From positions 70,132,506 to 70,188,802 of the forward strand of contig CM055094.1 of NCBI GenBank assembly GCA_029204225.1: a stretch of DNA of 56,297 bases. Direction: 5' to 3'. A model generated the notes under the pieces. It ran no database searches and had not been told where the DNA came from. It saw only the letters and a list, made by a program, of their open reading frames with translations. Numbering within the stretch: position 1 is the stretch's first letter; each line of letters begins with the position of its first letter. Of this stretch, positions 1 through 12,200 are shown in pieces. The translations under genes and the position numbers were made by a program. Origin of the DNA: Diphasiastrum complanatum (taxonomy: Eukaryota; Streptophyta; Lycopodiopsida; Lycopodiales; Lycopodiaceae).

Positions 1-170
1 AACCTTGTAAACATATTTAGATCTTGACCGTCTATCTCTCTCATGCTACATCAGGTATCGTTAATCCGACAATGGACTATAGCTTGTACTAGTATTCGTC
101 GCTCTCATGGCTCAACCTACTACATGCAAAACCCACCTCTTCATGAGCCTCTTAGGGCCCCGACCTGCAT

Positions 171-197
171 GGAAGGCCTGAGGCCTATAGGCCTTCC
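171..197. repeat. Short perfect inverted repeat
   Basis: GGAAGGCCT at 171-179 is the exact reverse complement of AGGCCTTCC at 189-197, with a 9-base spacer. It could form a small hairpin. No function is implied by its surroundings. Confidence 0.6.
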
Positions 198-366
198 ACG
201 ACGTAATGCAAGGTGAGAAGGTGGAGATGAAACTATTATACTTTTAGGATAGAAAGATAGTTTGTTGTATCAAAAACATAAATAAAGAGAAGAGATAAAG
301 AGACAACATGCACTTAACTAAACAAAGAATGTATTCAATTAAATGGGTGTGTGGGCAACAGCCCAT

Positions 367-367
<1 letters not shown>

Positions 368-424
<57 letters not shown>
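368..424. repeat. (GA)n microsatellite, about 57 bp
   Basis: Uninterrupted GA dinucleotides. The open reading frame that runs through it (Arg-Glu repeats) is an artefact of the repeat. Confidence 0.98.
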
Positions 425-428
<4 letters not shown>

Positions 429-850
429 ATGCATTTAGCGCTTCACACAGTCGATCGATCTTACGAGCTCAGAGCACACAGTCAGCTCCCACTGAAGCCC
501 ATCACAAAGTCATAATGTCCATTGAAGCACTCGGTACTCTTGCTGGAGTTTCACACGAGGTCTTCAATGATTTGAAGAAGTACACACGAATATTCGCTAA
601 TTCTCTCCACATCTGTAACACTTTATTGGAGCCCTTAATCCAGTACAACAAAGTTGGTTTGCATAGATTAGTATTAGCTCTCCATTCACTCCATCAATGA
701 AATTCACTTGAACGGTGCCCTTGTGTTTTTTTCCTCGAAATAGTAGGGCTCGTCGGTCACTTCAACCGTGTTCACAACTACTGAGCAATTGATTGAGGAT
801 TTCGTACTACTAATCCTTGGGTTCTAGCAAGAATGGAAGGTAGTGCCAAT

Positions 851-882
<32 letters not shown>
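851..882. repeat. 32-base homopolymer of G
   Basis: Thirty-two consecutive G residues. Such a run could form G-quadruplex structure on the + strand. Its exact length is hard to sequence and may be an assembly estimate. Confidence 0.9.
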
Positions 883-884
<2 letters not shown>

Positions 885-2364
885 TGGTGCTAGAAGTGCA
901 GCTTGGTTCCTCAAGGTGTATTGGCAGTTGTTTGTATCATGGTTATTTATATATTGCAGATATGGCAATATCATGCAGGCAGCTTTAACCTTTGTCGTGG
1001 CTATGGGCATTCATTCCCCATGTAGTTGCCAGCACAGCCTTTTAGCTTTTGATCAACGGTCATAGTAAGGTTAGTGGAAAGCTTTCTGAATTGTTCCTTT
1101 CTCTATGTGTGCAACTTCTTCTCTATGGCAGATATAATCATGCTGGTGCTATTGGCCGTAGAGGTGGAAGCATCATCATGAAGCTTATCCTTACATTTGG
1201 CTCATTGTTCATTTCAGCGTCTTCTCTCATCAGAAGGGTTATTAGAGTCAAAGCTTGTGATTTTACTATCATTGACTCTTTTGATGGCATTAGCGCACGT
1301 TGCTTGAAATGACACATACTTGTCTCGTCTATTCATATGTTGCCTAATTCACTTGGGTAGTCCTACCATGAACCATGTCAAGATACTATGGCTTGGGACA
1401 CTATCAGTAGGAATGGATCGGAAAGAAAGTGGGTGGTCTTTAATCAAGCGATGAACTTCTCTTGCAAGATATCCTAGTTGTTGTGTTCATTCTGCTCTAG
1501 ATTGAAATACCAAATTTTCACGGAATCGATGATGCACAAGTTGAAATATTGCAACAACTCTTACAGGTTGTTGTCTCCATAGGCTCCACATGCTTGGGTG
1601 TAATTTGCAGAAATCATTGCGGATAGGATTATCCATCATGGGTGAATCTAAGTTAATGTTTTCAATCTCAATAGGCACGTTAACAAATTTTTCTAGATCT
1701 AGAAGATCTAGAGTTGATAATCTCCTCCAGGACCTTAGATGGATACACCAAAATAGATTGTAGGACTATTTTTTGTGTTGAGCATTTTCAGTTTTTGAGA
1801 AATATTGGATCAGAGAATAGATGGATATCGAGATCAGATCACAATTAGATGGAAAATAAAATAAAATAAATACAATATGGAAGGTGATTATGGAATATTT
1901 GAAAGTGCAGATGGATTCTAATAGTCAATTTAATTAGATCTATCACAAAAAAAAAAATTGCATTTTTTTTTATGACAAGTAATACGCACCTAATAGTGCG
2001 AGTAATTGGCAAATAATTCTAATTACTTGCCAAGTTGCCTATGGATTGTGAATGAAGATCAGAACCTACTGTCAAAAGGGCAACTAAATTGGAGCTGTTG
2101 GCAATAAATACTACAAAGAGTTTACTCGTGGTGGAAAAATTAAAGAATGACAAAAAAATTCAAATCGGTGAGTAATAGTGTGAAAAATGTGAATTCACTC
2201 GCCGAACCTTTGGACCATAGATCTAAAGTTTTTGAAGGTACTATGAAAGCATCAAGTAAAGAGGTGAAGGAAAACTCAAAAAAATTTCAAACTGGTAAGT
2301 AATTAAATTTGGTGAGTAATCAGATCTTTACTCCTTGAACACACAAAGGATAGGAAGAGGGGGA

Positions 2365-2506
<142 letters not shown>

Positions 2507-3719
2507 AAATGAAAAAGGTAACCACAAAAATGGTGTCCCATGCTCTCTCTCTTCAAATGTAAAAGGTAACCACAAAAATGGTGTCCCATGCCCTTATATA
2601 GACATTCTTAGAGTTAGGGTTTTTGGTGAACCCGAAACCATGTGCCATAACAACTTGACTTTTAAAAGTTTAGAACCAAATTGGTTTTTAACTACTTGGG
2701 TCTCTTTCATTTTGGGCCCAACTAAGAGCTAGTATACTTCTAATTCTTGCGCCTTTTGGCTTGTGAGTAAATTGCACCCTCTATGGGTGTCTGACTTTAT
2801 TTTTATGGTAGATCTAATATATTTTCCAACTCGGCTATGTTTTATTCTCATCGTCATAAAGTATGGTTGTGAGATGTTGGACTTTGTTTCGCTTGTTGGC
2901 CAGTGCGCTACCTATCGACTTCGATGGCGGTGATGCTCCTAGTAGAGTTGGATTCTGGAGCTCCCTTGTCGTGCTCAGTTGACGCTCTCTGCTTTTGAAT
3001 ATCCTTCGTATGATTGTAATAGCTGGAATTTGTTACATTTGACAAGTATAGTTCGAATGACTGTTCAATACCAATGGCAAGAGCAATAGTTAATGTAATA
3101 ACAAATATATTTTTGATACTATCATAAATATAGTTTTACTATCATTCACAAGTGCAAAAAATGAATGGCAGAGAAATATTGCTTCATTGCCAATTCTCAG
3201 AAGTCTAATCATAATAGCATGATTAACAGAAAGAGTAGAACAAGACAAGTCATTTGTTGAATTGTCAAATGCAGTATGTATTGCTAGATAATGAAAAATA
3301 CATCTGTTGTCTACTCTAATTGCACTATAATAATAACGCATCTAATTCTGCTATAAACTCCACTCTTACACAAGCTGTGATCATGATAGCTTAGTAATGA
3401 TCAGTTTATGCCTTTGGCGGAACAGAGAGGAGAAAAATAATAAATACTTCTAATGAACAGCTATTGAAGTTGTTGATTGTTGATAACAATTAAAACGAAC
3501 TGATCTAACGATCTACTTATAGTTGTTGATGGCACAACCCTAACGAAATGCATCGTTATCACCTGGGAGGTGCCACATGGAGATGAGGGATTGGACCCAA
3601 AATATGTAGTGGATAAGACTCCACTATCCAATCTACTTCAGTCATTATTTCATAACCCTCGACAATAAATTCGACTCTATGTTGACAATACATGTATTTC
3701 TATAGACGGTCTTCGACAC

Positions 3720-4639
3720 TTTCAACATTGTCTCAATAATGCGAGTAAAATTGTAGAGTAGTTCCACATTACAAAATGTTTTCAGGAATGAAATCTAACA
3801 CAGACATCGTAACCATTTTATTCTCTTCTCTAAAGGAAAGCATGTCTCTCAAAATTTATGTCCAGAGAATCAGACTTCTTAAATAACCATTTGTAATCTC
3901 AAATAACATCCATCCACGTTGAATCTAAAATATGCACCTGAAGCTAGGTAAACCTTATATCTATGGTTACAGCTTTAGTTTTCAAGCTAGGTTTCTGGTT
4001 CATAAAGTTATGAGTTGATCCACTATCCAATAAAATACTAACTTGTTCACCATACACTGTGTCTTTTCATTTGGCATAAAAGAAGTAGTATTAAATGAAC
4101 ATTCACACTCAACAATCCACCAAATGAATTTCAAGTTTCAAACTTTTATTACCACAAATTTCAATTATTTAAGCCACCAGTTTCTTATGCTTAGAGTAGT
4201 TCTTCACAAGATTTCTAGGTTTATTGCAAATGTAGCAAACATTAGATTTATGAGCCTTCTTCCAAGACAAATTTTTGTTTTTGCAAAATCTAGAAGCTTC
4301 TCTATCCAATTCATCAAAGTACTTAGGCTGATTTTGCTCTCAAAATCTTTCTTGAATTTAGAGAGTGATGGATTTTGATGCAACTGCTTCCTTGATGCTA
4401 CTATCATAGAATCATAGGCCTTTTTGATATGGATCATTTTGTCAAAGTTTTAAAGCATGTTCCTCCGACATTTATTCTAGTAGTTAGCTCGCAAATCTAG
4501 TATAAATTGTCATAATCCTAACTTTGTATCGAATGATGGAATCTTAATCAACAAATCTAAAACTCCTTGAATGTACTTATCCAGGAACTTACTCTCCATT
4601 TTGCAATTGATAGATCTTTGATAATAGTACACATCATCA

Positions 4640-4640
<1 letters not shown>
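3720..4640 (-). pseudogene. Ty3/gypsy gag-protease relic
   Basis: Read on the minus strand, the sequence near 4000-4050 encodes LLDSGSTHNF, the Asp-Ser-Gly active-site motif of plant Ty3/gypsy retropepsins. Upstream of it (about 4200-4440) is a Lys-rich stretch with a broken CCHC knuckle-like segment, as expected for the end of gag. Stops and frameshifts interrupt every frame, so this is a dead fragment. LTRs were not identified. The boundaries are approximate. Confidence 0.6.
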
Positions 4641-5739
<1,099 letters not shown>

Positions 5740-5769
5740 TAACCTCCATTGCACGCACCCTCATTCAGA

Positions 5770-5985
5770 CTATAGCCTTCATGTATAATGCTTTGTTTCA
5801 GAAGGACGAGAACATAAAGTATATCACTTGAAGAAATCCCTTTTATGGTCTCAAAGATGGTATGATTTCCTTGGTTGCTCTTTATGTTGATGACTTGATT
5901 ATTACTGGAAATAATCAAGAAATGATCAATATGATCAAGAGTGATCTCATAAATCAATTCGAGATGATTGATCTCGCGCAATAAT
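5770..5985 (+). pseudogene. Ty1/copia reverse transcriptase fragment
   Basis: The + strand encodes a decayed copia reverse transcriptase segment. Around 5830-5980 it reads FYGLKDGMISLVALYVDDLI followed by an ITGNN-type continuation and FEMIDL. YVDD is the catalytic motif of Ty1/copia reverse transcriptase, and the flanking LKD-type and FEM-DL motifs are typical neighbours. A stop codon precedes the block and no frame continues beyond it. It is a fragment with no function expected. Confidence 0.8.
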
Positions 5986-6029
5986 AACCAAATTCGAACT
6001 TTCAGCTTTATCATCTTCATATTGATCAC

Positions 6030-6900
6030 AATCAAATAAACGTTGATTAGTGTAATTGCTCACTTGCCATTTGCCCTTATGTTGTGCTATTTCCTTTCGC
6101 TTCATGAAACACTTATACTCCCAATGACCATACTTATTACAATATCAATAATTCTCATGATTCGTTTGTCTTGAATTGCCTCGACTTTGGCTCATGATGC
6201 CAACTACCATGATTTGCACCATCATTCAATTGTTCTTGAAACTGATTGAATGACCCTTGATTCGAATTGCCTCCTCTTGACGAGTGTCTTCCACAATGAA
6301 TCTACTGTCGCCTCCTCTTGTGACAAGAACTTGGTCAAATCGTTTCTTGCAATGGCTAACATTCTCTCGACATTGCTCTCACAATTCTCATAGCCAGGTA
6401 GCCGCTCCCTTGTGGCTACGCTTGCCACAAAAGTTTGAAATGAGTTACTCAAACTTATTAGTCTCAATTGAACAATTTCACGATGTTAAATTCACTCACC
6501 AACTACAACAAGATGATCTTGAGTTTTCTTAATTTTCAATAAGTGTTTGGAGATCATTGCATCATCATCCATCTACAATGTATGCAATTTTATCTTTAAC
6601 AATAGCAGGCAAGATGTATTAGTTGTCTCAGACAAGGCCTTGATAGTATCACACTCTTTTTTTGGTCCTTCCAAATATGCAATGTAGGAAATAATAGCAT
6701 CTTTGACTGACAAATTGATCACATTTTGCATGTTAATCTTCTTCAATGATAGGCCGTGGTTCCTCACCGATCATAATTTGTGACAACTCTCTTTCCTTCA
6801 AAACGTATATTAGTTTGAATCTCTAAACCACATAATTTTTGGCTCCTTTAATCTCGCTAGACTCATTAAGAATGCTCTCACTTAGAGTAGCCATTAGTGC
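6030..6900 (-). pseudogene. Ty1/copia gag relic
   Basis: On the minus strand, about 6090-6150 encodes a zinc-knuckle-like YCNKYGHWEYKCF segment, with the first cysteine lost next to a stop. Upstream frames (6222-6467 and 6573-6767) contain gag-like helices such as SYIAYLEGPKKECDTIKAL. The pieces lie in different frames. It runs opposite to the reverse transcriptase fragment beside it, so the two are not one intact element. Confidence 0.55.
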
Positions 6901-7679
6901 ACTTAGATGACATCAGATAGTGAAAATGGAAAATTTGCTATGAAATTGATAATTGCTCATTGCATCTCAATCCGACTTACGGTTGAGAAACTATCTTTGA
7001 TTGAAGATTTAGCCCTTAGAATTGCTTGAAACTATTCTTAAGTATGGGAAATGCCAATTATGGCAAACAATGCATTTATTCGAAAATTTTTTCCTTCAAG
7101 CATAGATCTCTGATTTTGGAGATTTTTGGATCAACGTGTAGCTAATGACACTCTATTCGGTCCAATTTGATCAAATTTGAAAAACAATCTCTCTCTATCT
7201 CCATCACAACATCACTGTGTTTTTTTTAATTTTTTGCTACAATGTTTTTAATCTCCTTCGTAAATCTGCAACTGCTACGCAATGGTAGGCTATTTGTTGT
7301 AGCCACCCTCACCGCTCCAGAGGCTCCGGGGTGCTACAGTAGGTAGCCCGCCTCTGGATTGCCTAGTACAAATATAAACCTAGTACATAGCCTATTGAAC
7401 TAATTATATGGAGTTCAAGAGCTTGGAAACTCCTTTGGGTGGCCTTATATATGAACGAGTACATGGCACGCCTGAGTTTCTTCTTGTCAGGCGGGAAATA
7501 TGGCGAGAGAAAGAACCCTATACAAGCATTACACGACTATACTTACACGTGTTATCCATCCAACGACATCCAGACTTCTTGTAAATCCGACGGTGCGGAC
7601 TTAACTGACCTAGTGTATGTAACTAGACTGAAGAACGCTATCAGAGAAGGCAAACGCACAAAGGATCGCTAGCGCTTTC
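6901..7679. other. Sequence upstream of MSH6, nothing firm
   Basis: No convincing gene or element was seen. A 77-codon open frame at 7439-7672 has no recognised domain and starts with GTG; I do not call it a gene. Confidence 0.4.
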
Positions 7680-8018
7680 GTTGGCTCCTCGATCAGCATT
7701 CATAATAATCTTGTTATGCTATAATATCGTAATCGCTGCAGCAGCAGCAATGGCTGATACCATAATGTGATTGTCCGTCCTCTCAGCTTTCTGTAGATTA
7801 TACTTTTGTGTGAGCTTTTTCAGACTTGTGTTATCTTCTTCGTCAGTATCGTTCTTTGATCAATGTTTTTGTCTATACAAAGAATGTAATTGATTATCGA
7901 GGTTTAGCTGCAAAGCCGTAGAAGAGGCAAAAGCATTTGGAAATGAGTTGAAAGAAAGATTCATTTTCGGCTTGTGAGAAGTTTTTCAGAAGCAGGGCTT
8001 AAAGGGAGGTTTGTGCCG
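7680..8018 (+). promoter_or_regulatory. Probable MSH6 promoter / 5' leader
   Basis: This is the region directly 5' of the MSH6 start codon. A TATA-like CTATAATAT lies near 7719. An ATG at 7750 opens a six-codon upstream frame ending at a TGA at about 7768, which could be a small uORF if transcription starts before it. The transcription start itself cannot be read from sequence, so this is an inference from position only. Confidence 0.35.
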
Positions 8019-9204
8019 ATGGCGCCGCTGCGTAGAGTGAGCGGTGGCAGCACACCAGGTCATCAAAGATCAATCGCATCTTTCTTCTCAGGCACACCAC
8101 CTCCATCTGCTTTTCCTGAATTTTGTGATGAAATTTCAAAGAAGCCTGTGTTACTCATCCAACCTCCTGGCTCTCCAGAAGCTTTTCGACGTAATTCTAA
8201 TGGGTCAGATGTCTCACTTTCCCCTTCTAAGCGTTCTCGTATGAAAGGGGTGGATAAAGCTTCAAACAAGAATGCAAGACTAGATATGTCGCATTGTCCT
8301 GGGAATAAGATGGCTTTCAGTAACAAGGAAAACAGCACAACAACTGAAAATGTCCAATCTCTGGATGCACAAATTGTAAAGGAAAATAAAGAGCTGCTAG
8401 TTGGAAGGAGGCTGAAGGTATATTGGCCTCTAGACGACGCCTGGTATGGTGGCCGTGTTAAATCCTATTGCAAATTATCAGGATTACATGGCATTTTGTA
8501 CGAAGATGGTGAAGAAGAGCAACTGCGACTAGAGGCGGAGAGAGTGGTGTGGCTAGAAGATTCGCATAATTCCACTCCATCAAAGCATGGCCGCATTGGC
8601 AATCACAATAAGAAAAGAAAAGCCACTATGGGTGGAGGCGACGCACAGGACATACCCCAAAGCTGCACGCCAGAGGCAGACGTGTCACATAAGGTAGTCT
8701 CAATTTCTGATAAGGTCGACGCTAGTGGGAAGCATGATAGCGTAGTTGCGGTACCCAACTCGACCTTCAAAAGGCTGAAGCGCCGCTGTCAAAAGTCAGT
8801 GAATTATACAGAGCAGTGTATGGATCACAGTGTTGAGGATAACAGCACTGGCGATGAAAATCGGGAGGAAAAAGTGATGGATAGTATTTCGGAAAGTGAT
8901 TCTGAACCGGAAGAATTCATGGATGTCGAAGAAGAAGTCGAGATGAAATCCCCTAAAAAGTCTGCTCGGCGACGAAGGCTGGTGCAAAAGACAGGTAGAG
9001 AGGTAGATGCAGAAAATAGATCTTCGCCTGACCAAGCTGGTGATGAAAAGCATGTCAAAGGAAGAGCCGCACCAATGAGAGAAAAGGTGCAGAAACTTGA
9101 ATGTCAAAGGAATAAGTTAATCAATGTATTTGATAATAGGGAGCAACGTGGTGCTGCTAACGGAGAAGCAAAATCTGCTGAACCAAACGCTAGTTCTTTT
9201 ACTG
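8019..9204 (+). CDS. MSH6: MSH6 exon 1: PCNA box, Tudor domain, charged linker
   Basis: The start is the ATG at 8019 ([10 protein letters not shown]...), which matches the N-terminus of plant MSH6; the frame is open upstream to 7974 but only from a [11 protein letters not shown] fits the PIP-box pattern QxxIxxFF. The Tudor domain begins near residue 128 ([20 protein letters not shown]) and ends with the YEDGEEE strand; in plants this MSH6 domain is known to bind histone H3 monomethylated at lysine 4. The linker has acidic and Lys/Arg clusters that could act as nuclear signals. The exon ends in phase 1 at ACTG|GTAAGG. Confidence 0.93.
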
Positions 9205-12200
9205 GTAAGGTAATTTTCACATTGCACATGTTTTGTAAACATTTATATTGAGAGACAAGAAAGAAGAAGGAAGGAAAGAAAGAAAGAAAGAAAGCTCGCT
9301 TCATTAATGCCTTTTAGGTACCATAAAGTATATAATACATCTCAAGTGTATGTCATATCATGGGAGTGTGTAAAACGTCTCTTAGATTAACTAAGTAAAA
9401 CATATATAATCAAAACTGAGCAACTACAATAAAGTATATTAAGTTAAGCTAACAAATGCAGCTTATGGAGAGTTGTGAGACTAACAACTAGGTCCATGAG
9501 CATAGAAGAATGATGTGACATCGTGATGTTGGTGGAAGTGGGAGTGAATTTCATTGATGTAACACGTCGCTGTTGAGCATTTGGACGTGGAGCAACATCA
9601 TAAGGCTGTGGAGCAACATCATAAGGCTTCGGTATATGGTGTGACATGTAGATTGTTTGCATTGTCTCACAAAGTGGTGTTGGGTAGGAGCATCTGCTTT
9701 ATATCCTGAACATCAGAATCCTCCCGTGACCAACAATGAAGAAAATATGGGGCGATGGGTGGTTGCAGCAAAGTCATAGTCACCTTGTATTGGAGAGAGA
9801 GATTTTACCTATATCAACTTCTACGGAGACTCAAAGGTCCATGGGACCAAATGGCAAGTACAATGGCAATGACAGAATTTGATAATAACTTCAAAATGAA
9901 ACTATTTTGAGAGCTATGTCTAGATAGAAGATTCTAGCAGATTGTTACATCTATTGTGAATTTTAATTACAAATATACCAAGTATATTAAGAATATCTTG
10001 ATTAAAGAAATGGTCTATAGAGAGCGAAAACTCATTGAAAAGTCTCTTGAAGTCTTTTCGAAGTCTTTGTAGGCTGTTGCAATCGAAAAGATGATGATGC
10101 TTTGTTCCACTTGGTCATTTTTGCAAAAGGTGTGCCTCCCAAGCATGCTTTTGGGTTGCACTATCTTCCTGTTTTTGATCAAAGTTCATGCGTAGTCTTG
10201 AGATGGCCTCCTTTTTCTTCATAGAGATGTCCTCTTCAATTTGTCTTTTTGTACATTTATTAAATCTAGGATCAAACCAATTTTTGAAATAATGCATTTT
10301 CCTCTTGAAAGGTACTATCCACATCCATTCTATGAACTTTTTCTGCACAAAGGATTTTAGGTTTTGAGCTTGTTTGGGCCATTTGTTGTGCTGAATTTTT
10401 CAGAAAGTCAACCACTTGATGATATCTAACCACCAACCATTGTTTAATGTGGGGAAGCATGCAACCTTGGATAGCACTTTTGAAAGACAACAATCATGCA
10501 AAGTGTGATCTCTTTATAAATATTTGATTGTTCTAATCATGACAGCAATTAGAATGGGAGTACATTAGATTCAGCCAACAAAATAGCATATGTACTGGTT
10601 TGTTTGACATACAAGTATGAGGTTATAAACCTCTTTTGTGCTCTGCCCACTTGGCACGTGCTATGTTGCCACCCCAAACCTCACAACCATACAGTAGGAC
10701 CGATATCACCAGTGATTCAAATAATGACCTTTTTAGGCATCTCTGAAGATCTATTTTTCAGGAATCGGGATTTGGGATTATGGTGAAGGCAACAGATCCT
10801 GCTTGGGAACATGTGATGGTTGTTGCAGGCTAAGTTGCATCAAAACGGCGTTCCAGAGTGTCGGAACCAGGAAACAAAAGAAAGTTCCGGAAGCATAGCT
10901 TCCAGAAACGCAGCATTCCAGAATTTTGGAACCCAAAAGAAAGAAATCTTCAATTTGTTTTTTTACAGCCATTGGAACCCGAGTAGGAGACCCACAAACT
11001 AGGAGCAATACCAGGTTTCAAAATCTAGGGAGCTCTATTGTACGCAATGCCTCGGTGCCAAGCTAGTGACTTTCTGTCATGCCCTTCTCAGTGACATGAT
11101 ATCAAAGCCAAAGTTTGCATGTTAACAACCTAGAGTGTTGAGGAAGGATTGCTACCAAGAGAGGAAATTAGACCTCATGAGGATCAAGTTTTGTCAATTT
11201 GAGTTTGGAATTTGGACTAAGCTTGCTTCAATCACCAGTGATTGCTTGTTTTGTATGTGTTTAAGAATAAAGAACATAGTACCTTGCATGATGTGCAACA
11301 AGGTAGGACTCAGGTTTCTTCCTTGTGCTTTGATAATTCCAATTGAATCTGATCCAATTTGGTTTGGATGTCTTTGTTGTTTGCCTTTGTTAAATTGACA
11401 CTTCCTAATTTGTTCAAATGGTCTTCTATTGTGACTGGCTCTAAGCTTGTTTTAGCTCCCTTTTTCCACCTATCCACTTTAAATTGAGTTTTTGACCTTT
11501 TTTATAGCATCTTGAGGGTTTCTACAGCCATGTCTGTGACGGGACGAAGCATGTGGTCGGAGGTGGATCTCTTGGAGGAAGACACCGTAGTTTTTACAGG
11601 TTCAGGTGCACGCAGATGGCATTGCTTGTTTTGCGGTGCCACCTTTTGCAGCACGATGACGAGGATCAGAGCACACTGCTTGGTTTGACCAGGCCAGATG
11701 GGCGGACCATGGGCATTGCTTGCCCCATGCATGGCAGTTCCTGCACCTGAATCTTAGTGCCTACTGAGCAGATATGGAGGAGCCACAACAACGACTGGGC
11801 CTAGGGTACAGATTGGTGGGCAGTTAGGTTCTATTGGTGTAGGATCAGGAGCTAGCGGTAGCGGGGCAGGGCCATCACGGCCTAGCTCATCAAGAACAGG
11901 CCCATCACGGCCTCCATCAGCAAGTAGAAGCAAGGCCATCACGGCCTAGTCCATCAATAGTAGAGCCATCACGCACTTCATTTGCAGAGTTAGGCCCATC
12001 GCGGCCACCATCAACCATAGCAGCAGGTCCATCATCTACAGGAGAGGCTTTTCCATTAGGGGAGTCAGTTGGGGGAGGGCCTACTGAGGGTAGTTGTTAG
12101 GGACCCAACTCCCTTGGGTCCCAAACTCAAACTTGAGATTGGACGATGATTGGGCCTGTAGAATTGACGGGTGACTCGTGAACCTGCATGGTTGCCACGT

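Noticed and set aside
308-700. 130-codon open frame with Arg-Glu repeats
   Set aside because: Half of it is the GA microsatellite read as protein, and the rest has no recognisable domain.
7439-7672. 77-codon + strand frame just upstream of MSH6
   Set aside because: GTG start, no domain, no splice or homology support.
10115-10493. Lys/Gln-rich minus-strand frames as a possible gene
   Set aside because: Overlapping short frames without a domain, splice sites or a known family; not supportable.
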